Assembly (NCBI GenBank): GCA_014155875.1
Contig: JACEFZ010016111.1
Span: 1-64,000 of the forward strand
Length of the DNA stretch: 64,000 nucleotides
Source: Cepaea nemoralis
Taxonomy: Eukaryota; Mollusca; Gastropoda; Stylommatophora; Helicidae
Direction: 5' to 3'
The notes beneath the pieces are model-generated. The model worked only from the letters and a program-made list of their open reading frames with translations. It ran no database searches and had not been told where the DNA came from. Numbering within the stretch: position 1 is the first letter of the stretch; each line of letters begins with the position of its first letter. The translations under genes and the position numbers were made by a program. Below are positions 44,101 through 53,100 of this stretch, in pieces.

Positions 44101-47100
44101 ATGTTGATTCTTGTTCTAATATCTTCAAAGTATCTCCCATCAGATGTTATAACTGTTCTGAGATAATTGTACCAATTCACTTGTTTAAGAATATTCCCTT
44201 TTACTTGTATATCTTCTTCTTTTGCTGCGTTCATCCGGAGTGTTGTTTTTTTTCCAGACGTATTTACGGTATGTCTCGTTATGCACCCTTGGGCCAAAAC
44301 CCTTAGGCCAACACATCCAACTTTATTGTGCGTTTTTAAATCAGGTTGCATTCCTGGGGTACTCTCACTGTTGTGGTGCCATCCACATCCCAGCTGGTCA
44401 AGTTAGAACCATCAAAGACTTCACGGTCAACCCTCAAGGGAAGGCAGGGGCAGTTCTTGGGCATTTTCCACCATCCAAGGAGGCTTCCATAATTGCAGAG
44501 CCGACACATAGCGCTCTGGTACTGGGCTCACCCAAGGAATCGCCACATCCTGCAGGATGGCTGCTTTAATTCCTTACTTCCATAGACTGGGCATTTAATT
44601 CACCACAGGCTGCTCCCCACACAAACCAATCGACATTTGATAGGGCAAACATTTGAAAGATGCGTCGCCGGCACGTACAAACCGCACAGAACAAAGATCA
44701 GGACAAAGTTATCTAGAGTCACCAGTGGGAACGCTACTCCCCGCGAAGTGTAACGATGATTGGTTTTGAACTAATAAAAGCGCTCTTTCCTCGAGGGCCG
44801 GAGCTTGGTAAGCATGTATTAGCTCTCGAATTGCCACAATTATCCAAGTAGGATCGTGTCATCGAAGGAACCTCGACTGATTTAATGAGCCATTCGCGGT
44901 TTCACCGTGAGACAGTGTGAACTTAGACATGCATGGCTTAATCTTTGAGACAAGCATATGACTACCGGTAGGATCAACCAGATATCTATCGGACAGATGG
45001 ACTATTCATGGCACACACAGACCAAGAGTAGCAATCGCTCAGTGCGACGCCCTTGGTACCCGGTGATACATTCAAAACTACTGGACACCTATCGACTAGC
45101 TTCCAATCTACGCCGGCAGGACTAACCGAAAAGCTATGCCAGCTTACTGACTGCAAGCCCACTACTCATCGAGAGAGAGTGGGAGCTTATCGAGACTTTG
45201 TCGTACAGTCGTACAAATATGCTCTTTTGCCCACTCAAACCACGACCTGGCTTCATGATACGGTTACATTTTCGAAACACCTGCCTCGCTAAAATGTGTC
45301 GCGTGGGAAGATCCCGATTGGGTGCACCTCACACAGCCATACGAGACAACGAACGCTAGAAGCGGGACTGATCTTGCGAACCAGACCAGCCCTCACGCTT
45401 GTATATTACATTGTGATATTTCCTTCTTCCTAGTGGTGACCATAGTCTGTCTTCTTACAATTTAATTCTAACCTAGTTGTTCACTGTGTGCAACAACCGC
45501 ATCTACTAAATGTTGCAGATCCTGCTCATTGTCTGCAATCAATACTGTATCATCTGCATATCTAATATCATTGATGTTACATCCCCCAATGGTGATTCCT
45601 TTCATATCTTCTATATTTCTGAAAATATTTTTACTGTACACAGAAAAAAGATCTGGACATTACACATCCCTGTCGTAAACCTCTTTTAAAAGTCTGATAT
45701 TGACCTATTTCATCAATTTTTATGGCACCATGTTGTGTCCAATACATGTTTTTTAACATGTCCAAGGTCCTTCTCATCAATTTGTAGATCTGCAAGCATC
45801 TTCATCATGTTGACATGTCTTAATTTATTAAAAGTCTTTGTGTAGTCAATAAAGCAAAGATGTATTGCTTTGTTTACTTCTATAGAACGTTCAATTAATT
45901 TTCTCATCATTTACACGGCATTTACTGTACTCTTGCCTTCTACGAACTCACTGTAACATATGTAAACATAATACTGTAACTTGTTCTGTTTAAAATATGC
46001 AACATATTTATATGTAAAACAAAATACTGTAACATGATCTATGAAAAATACTGTAACATATTATATGTAAAACAGAATACTGTAACCTGACTGATGTTAA
46101 AAAATGGTAACATGATCTGTGAAAAACACTAACATATTTAAAGCAAAACTGTAACGTTTTTTTTATAAAATGCTGTATTATGTTATGTGTAAACTACTGT
46201 AACATTTTATTTATGAAACATGACACTCTGACGTATTTTAATCTGAAACAGTGTCACATGTTCTGCGTCTTCAGATTATCTTTGTGAAAATGATACTATA
46301 TCTGAGCCATTAACATCTGACATGTGTGTTGAATCTGTAGCAGACCAGCACCTGCCCTGGTTTTGTAACCAGTCCCCATGACCAGAGTCCCACTACAGTG
46401 TGCATTGTTGAGTTTACTGAGATACAGCTGGATACAGCAAACTGTCAGGTGTCAATCTTCATCTTTTCTTCTTGTTGATGATTTGTGTGACACACCCTTC
46501 TCGTCTCTCCCAGCAAACAGAACCACAACAGATGACCTTCCATCCGCGGCTGCCACACGTCAGGGACACCAACTGGTCCAAGTTTAAGACCATTCTTGAC
46601 TTCCCCACCGTGCTGTACTTGAACTTTGCCCTGTCCAGTGAGCTACAAATTGAGTGGAAGTTGCTGTTCAACAGTAGCCTGCATGGCTGCAGCTTCTCTC
46701 GGTTGCTGCAGTATATCAGAAATAAGGGGCCAACGTATATCATAGTCCGAGATCACGATGGTTATGTGTTTGGAGGATTTGCTGCAGTCTCCTGGGACAT
46801 CAGTCCAAAATTTGTAGGTATGTATCTAAGGTTGACATGTATCAGAAGTTGAATGGGCTTGATTAATATGAATCAACTTTGTAGAATCAACAGAAGGAAA
46901 GATCGGGTCACATCCTTTATTGACATGTCAACAGTCAAGCCCATCAGTAAAAGCTTGGAGTCAACAGCACATGCCTCAGATGATAGAGAACATTCCCGCT
47001 TGTGAGATACAGAGCACTCAGAATGAAATTCTATGGAGAAAAATAAGCCAAAGTTACATAGAGGAACACTTACTTCAGGCACACTATTTCAGCTAGACAG

Positions 47101-50100
47101 ACGCAGACATAGCCTGTGGTGAGGCCAAAGGTTTGTCAGAAGTACAGAGCTGTTTCATCATCAGCAAGTGCCTCTATGGGTGATAATGCTACTCTACAGA
47201 TCCTGTTCTCCAACAGAGTTTATCAGCCAGGGTTGCCAGACATCCCAGTTTTTTTAATGAAATAAGTAACTGCCAAAAATGCTTTCAGAATGCCAGATTT
47301 TGTGTCTGTCACCTATCTTTTGCCATCTCCAGCAGCTGCCTCCATGTCAAGCCCACCTGGGGGGTGTCTTTTACCACCTCCATGTCCAGCCCACCTATCT
47401 TTTTCCAACTCCATGTCCAGCCCACCTATCTTTTGTCCATCTCCAGTAGCCCCTTCCATGTCCAGCCCACCTATCTTTTGCCACCTCCAGCAGCTGCCTC
47501 AATGTCCAGCCCACCTATCCTTTGCCACCTTCAGCAGCCCCCTCCATGCCCAGCCCACCTATCTTTTACCACCTACATGTCCAGCCCACCTATCTTTTGC
47601 CACCTTCAGCAGCCCCCTCCATGCCCAGCCCACCTATCTTTTACCACCTACATGTCCAGCCCACCTATCTTTTACCACCTACATACCCAGCCCACCTATC
47701 TTTTGCCACCTCCAGCAACTGCCTCCATGCCCAGCCCACCTATCTTTTGCCACCTCCATGCCCAGTCCACCTATCTTTTACCACCTCCATGCCAGCCCAC
47801 CTATCTTTTACCACCTCCATGCCCAGCCCACCTATATTTTACCACCTCCATGCCCAGCCCACCTATCTTTTGCCACCTCCAGCAACTGCCTCCATGCCCA
47901 GCCCACCTATCTTTTGCCACCTCCATGCCCAGCCCACCTATCTTTTACCATCTCCAATCCAGCCCACCTATCTTTTACCACCTACATGTCCAGCCCACCT
48001 ATCTTTTGCCACCTCCAGCAGCCCCCTCCATGCCCAGCCCACCTATCTTTTGCCACCTCCAGAAGCTGCTTCCATGCCCAGCCCATCTATCTTTTGCCAC
48101 CTCCAGCAGCTGCCTCCATGTTCCTTCCCATATTATTCTGTAATTCAGTTTCACTATATATATTTTAGCTTTCCCTCAAATTCTTTTATCCTGTGGCTTT
48201 CAGAGAAATGTATTTTAGTCCTTCTGTGCTGTGCAGACACCAGTTAATTCATGTGTGTTGTTTATTAGTAATTGGTTTAGTTATCCTCTAACCCATACAG
48301 TAGTACTGATTTAACTTTAGAATGAAATATTGTAAGTTTGGTGGTAGATTTCATTTTGTTGACTTCCACCAGTTTCCTAGTGCTGTGAAAGCTCTTCTTG
48401 TCTCTTGTATTCTTATGTCCCCCTCTGATGTGTCTCCACCTTGTCGTGGTAGAGGGGCTTGCATGTTCCAGTGACCCCAAGAGCTATGTCGGCAGTAGCA
48501 CAGCTACATGTCGGACAGGTCAAGGGGTGCTGGAACCAGACCAAGAGAGATACTGCAGGTAGACTGGGGACAGGCAGTCAAAAGTCCAAATCAGGCGCAC
48601 GATGCCACTGCAGTCTTGGTCCAGACACACATTCTACGACTCTCTGCTGAGGGATATGGCTGAACGCCTCTAAGTCAGTAACCTTCGGATGTGAGAGCTG
48701 GGCTGATACCCACTGCAAACCAGAGGTGAAATGCTGAGCCTGCTACATGCTTGGTCCAGACACTTGTTCGAAGGCTCTCACCTGAGGGATATGCGGGGTC
48801 CCCCGGATGAGAGGGCCTGGCCGTTACTCGCTCACTGATGCATAGAGATAAGGTGCTGAGCTGGCAGCACATGTAGCCTACCTCGTGAGCGTTACCAAAG
48901 GTGAAAAAGCGTTACCAAAGGTGAAAAAGCGTCCCAATCACATGCAATGGTTACGATGTATAAAAAACTGTCTGTATAAAAAACTCACTGAGTGAGTATA
49001 GGTGGAGAAACGTCTCATTAGCATGAATGGAATGCTTGGCTAGCGAATCCATTACGTGGAAGTCCAAAGTGAAAGCTTGCTGAGTGGATGTTGTCTGCAG
49101 ATTGACCGTTCCTGGTCTGTGCGGGGAGTGGCCAGGGGCGAACGAAATACCCAATATATGGAAGTGAGGAATTATAGCAACCATGTGCAGGACGTGGCGA
49201 TTCCTTGGGTGAGCCCAGTCTCAGAGCGCCATGTGCCAGCTCTGCAATTATGGAAGCCTCCTTGGATGGCGGAAAATGCCTATGGACTGTCCCTGCCTTC
49301 CTTTGTGGGCTGACCTCAAAGTCTTTGGTCGTTCTAATTTGACCAGCAGAGATGTTGATGACACCACAGCAGGAAGAGTCAAATGTTCCTCGAAACCACG
49401 GGAAGGCAAACCCATTTACCAAACGCCAGCTGAAGTTGAATATGCCGGCCTAAGGGCGCAAATAAAACAGGTACAACACAAAAACGTCCGAGTGGAATGA
49501 CCTTTGTGCCCGAAACAGCTCTGACTATCTAGTCTTCCAAATGTCCTTCATGCCTGGAACAGCTCTGACTATTTTGTCTTCCTGGCACAGCGACCAGCTC
49601 ATGTCCAAACCGAAAGCTCGCTGAGTGGATGCCGTCTGCAGACCGTCCGTTCCTGGTTTGTGCAGGGAGCGGCCCATAGCGAATGAAATGCCCAATACAT
49701 TGAAGTGAGGAAATAAAGCAGTCATATGTAGCACATGGAAATTCCTTGGGTGAGCCCAGTACCAGAGCATTATGTGTCGGCTCTGCAAATATGGAAGCCT
49801 CCTTGGATGGTGGATAATGCCCATGGACTGCCCCTGCCTTCCCTTGAGGGCTGATCATGAAGTCTTTGACTGTTCTAACTTGACCAGCTGGGATGTGGGC
49901 GGTACCACAAAAATGAGTATCCTCCAGGAATGCTAACCTAGTTTTTTTTTAAACGTACGTAGAAGTCGGATGTGTTGGCCTAAGGGTTTTGGCCCAAGGG
50001 TGCATAACGAAACACACCACAATTACGTCTGAAAAAAACATTCCGGATGAACGCAGCAGAAGAAGAAGTATTGTCTATGTCGATATCTCTGTCCTGTTCT

Positions 50101-53100
50101 CACATTCTCTTCTACATTGCTACATATGTGAGTGGCACCTTACAGTCTTGACAGACCAAAGTATGTGAGTTGGAATTTGGCCAAACTTCCATCACAATGC
50201 CTGGTCAGAGCTTCAGAGAACATGTGGTGCCCAAACGACATGTTCCCTCTCGGCCTTGCCTTGTTTGATCCAGAGGAATGGATAACCAATATGTCTGGAA
50301 CAAGGTAGGCTGCAGACGCTTGCGGCTCAGCGTCAAATTTCCGAGACCTCGCCTCCACGAGCAGGAGACGAGCGATGGCCAGACCCTAAACCCTTGGGAT
50401 TTGACTTAGAGGCGTTCAGCCAAATCCCGCAGATAAGGGTCGTATACTTGAAATACCACTACTTTTATCGTTTATTTACTTATTCAGTCAGTCATGGAGA
50501 TTTGTCCGCAACAGACGAGCAATATCTCCGGCGGGCCTACTCTCTTTGGTCGTGGGAGCCACACGAGTCAGGCGGGGAGTCTGACGATAGTACACGCTTA
50601 CTTCTTCTTCTTCTTCTTCTGCGTTCATCCTGTTTTGTTTTTGTTTTTTGTTTTCCGGATTTGATTGTGTTGTGCCTGTTTACAGCAGAGCTGCGTTCTT
50701 GCGCCGTTAGGCCGACACATCCGACTTCTGCGGGCATTTGTTGACCGGGTTAACCTTCCCTGGTACACGCTTACAAGGTCCAGACACTTGCGTTTGACAG
50801 GTGTATGCGCCCAGTGGTCCGGGCGTGGTAAGCATGTATTAGCTCTAGAATTTCCACAGTTCTCCAAGTAGGATTGTGTCGCTACATAAATAGGCCTATA
50901 ATTACACCTCTTGAAGTGAGGTTTCACCAAGGGAGATAAGTTTTGTTTTAACTACAGTAGCACAGCTCCACCAAATCTCAGCACAGTGTAGAAGTTGCCA
51001 ATGCTAATTCCTGCCACTTCATGTCACCTTTGTATTACAACACATTCTGTTTGTCATCTTTTAATACATCACATGTTGTTTGTCACCTGTGTAATACACC
51101 ATACACTGTTTGTCACCTGTTCAATTCATATTAATTTTTGTATGTCAGTGCTGCGACGTAATCTGGCATAACATCAAAACATAGGCTTGAACAAAACATC
51201 GTCTAGAGTTGCAGAAAACGATCCAGCAAAGAAGCATCAACGGAACCTCAATAAAAAGGACTCACTCGAAGGCTGGCAATCTAATTGATGCAGCTAAGTT
51301 TATTAGCCCACATTCTTGAGCTGTGATCAATCAGACAATTTATGAATCTCAATAAGTTTCGATCGGGTCTGTAAATGTCAGACGGGACGATCGTAAGACA
51401 ACATCAATTATAAATATTCAACTGTTGACCAGACTAGCTACTGAGAACTGTCAAATTAGTATTGCAGTCATTCTGTCCATCCAAGGTTACCGAAGTGTCC
51501 TTCTGGTGCGACATTCTCAATCTCATTCCTAGATTCTCCATCTGTCCCAAGGTCTTAATCTTGATAAGTAAAATGCCATGCTATTCAGGTTCTCCTTTCT
51601 AATATATATTAGCCATGAATAAAGTCGTCCTGCCAGTGAATATCTTTATAAATTAGAGACGACGTGAACATGCTGCTTCTCTAGTCAAGCTCTATGATCC
51701 GAATGTTTTTTTTGTTCTTAACATCATCTTCTGACATATATGTTTTTCATGTCAGGGTCTTAGTTTCTATTACTCTTTGGCTTGCAACTTTGTCGTGATT
51801 ATTTGTTTACGTCAAATTTGTTGCGCTACTACTTAGCAGTCAGCATGGCTGAATGGATAAGTACACATGTTCTTAAACATCCAGTGTGCTGATGCCGAGG
51901 TAAGGGGGTTCAGCCCCTACACTGGACAGTTGGACTAAAATGTTGACCTGTCGTCCTTGACTTGGGGACTTTAATTATAAGTACCTCTGAAGTTGGAGTG
52001 GGTTCACCTGATGGCGAGGGAAACTGTTAATAGGTAAAGCTAATCCATACGCAAAATTCAGTCCAGCACTACTAGAATTAATGTGTATGGACTATGCTTG
52101 AGTTCAAAGCAAGCGAGCGCACGCACACACAAAATATTAATTTCATTATTTGTCTCTTATTCTACTGCTGGTTACAGTAATGCAAGTCCAGTAAGTTTGA
52201 TATACATTACATACTTTGTCAATAATGGTGTGGTTGCAGGAAACTCATCCTGTTTCCTATTCTCGGTGAGACCCAGCTATTGTACCTACAAACCAACTGG
52301 CTACAACCCCAACTTTATGTACCTCAACCACCAGGTGCAGACGCTGCCCAATGGCTTGGTAAGTCTTGTAAAATATACATGATTGTTGGAGTATTTACTA
52401 TTTCTCTCTCTCTCTCTCTCTCTCTGTGGTTATGTGTCTATCTCTGTGTATCACTGATTATTTCTCCTTCTCTCAGCCTCACTGATTACCTCCCTGTCTC
52501 TTTCCTTCCCCCAGTTGACTATACTCAAGTGATTGTATACAGAGTGTGAGAAGTCAGTGGCATTGCTGTCATCTGTGTCAGGTAAAACACACGGAAGCAC
52601 TCATGGAGCATGGATCAAAGCTGGAGCATGGATCAAAGCTACAGCATGCCATGTGTGTTTACATTGAATACACTTCTAGTGACCCGTGTTTATCACAACC
52701 TGAAGTCTACACTTTCAGTTTTACATGTATTCTTGGTTTCTTACCATTAATCCTGAACTATTCTCACAGTCAAAAATAAATGTTTGTTACTCACATAGTT
52801 AACCATAAATACATGTTATTCTAACAGTGAAACAAAAATATTTGTTATTCCCAGTGAAACATAAGTGCTAGTTATTTTCAGTCAAACATAAGTACATGGT
52901 TATTTATTCTAATTATTTTCATTGAAACATATATATACTAGTTATTCTCAGCCATCCAACTGTTTAAATGTTTAGCAGAAAGCATTATCCTGAAAGTCTG
53001 GATATTTCTTCAAATCAGGGCATGGGAGGCCAGTTTGAATTCTTTGGGTTGTGGATTGACCAGTCATTTGACCGTGGTCACAGTAAAGCCAGTGCTAGAG

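Larger units (their letters stand above)
44213..45397 (-). mobile_element. Chimeric retrocopy: pre-rRNA joined to LINE 3' end
   Basis: One insertion flanked by CTTGTATAT (44204-44212 and 45398-45406). On the minus strand it consists of the 5' external spacer of pre-rRNA (45397-44984), the first about 360 nt of 18S rRNA (44983-44625), and LINE 3' UTR with TTC/GAA tail (44624-44213). Both source RNAs are in sense orientation. This is the layout expected if the reverse transcriptase began on LINE RNA and jumped to pre-rRNA. Confidence 0.85.
38512..45954 (-). mobile_element. RTE-like LINE remnant hosting three insertions
   Basis: On the minus strand, RT pieces appear in order: the core (45910-45713, with LIERSIEVNKAIHLCFIDYTKTFNKL), the catalytic region (about 45600-45430), KGNILKQVNWYNYLRTVITS (44200-44055), the thumb (44050-43858, 38912-38764) and the C-terminus (38610-38530). 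It ends in an ATG/GAT tail at 38512-38525. Insertions are at 38625-38749, 38926-43844 and 44213-45397. Removing the last one restores EISQCNIQVKGNILK. Confidence 0.8.
48420..50068 (+). mobile_element. Non-autonomous LINE derivative, complete copy (1.65 kb)
   Basis: Flanked by TATTCTTATGTC (48408-48419) and TATTGTCTATGTC (50069-50081). It begins with the same 5' end as the full-length LINE and is homologous to it for about 180 bp, through GGTAGACTGGGGACAG. It then has two diverged roughly 125-bp units starting CTTGGTCCAGACAC (48614, 48750), the first with a 28S-rRNA-like part, and two LINE-3'-UTR-like modules (49030-49470, 49600-50060). It ends in GAA repeats. There is no ORF. It probably uses the LINE's machinery in trans. 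Confidence 0.85.

Noticed and set aside
44625..45397. Functional rDNA locus
   Set aside because: 18S is cut after about 360 nt, fused to a LINE tail, carries substitutions in conserved sites and is bounded by TSDs.
47290..48247. Three overlapping proline-rich + frames (241-292 codons)
   Set aside because: All three frames are open because the minisatellite unit lacks stops; the stretch is intronic to MEAK7.
50764..50882. Second pre-rRNA/LINE chimera (18S piece next to a LINE 3' end)
   Set aside because: The perfect TSD TACACGCTTAC closes the LINE at 50763, so the rRNA piece lies outside the insertion.
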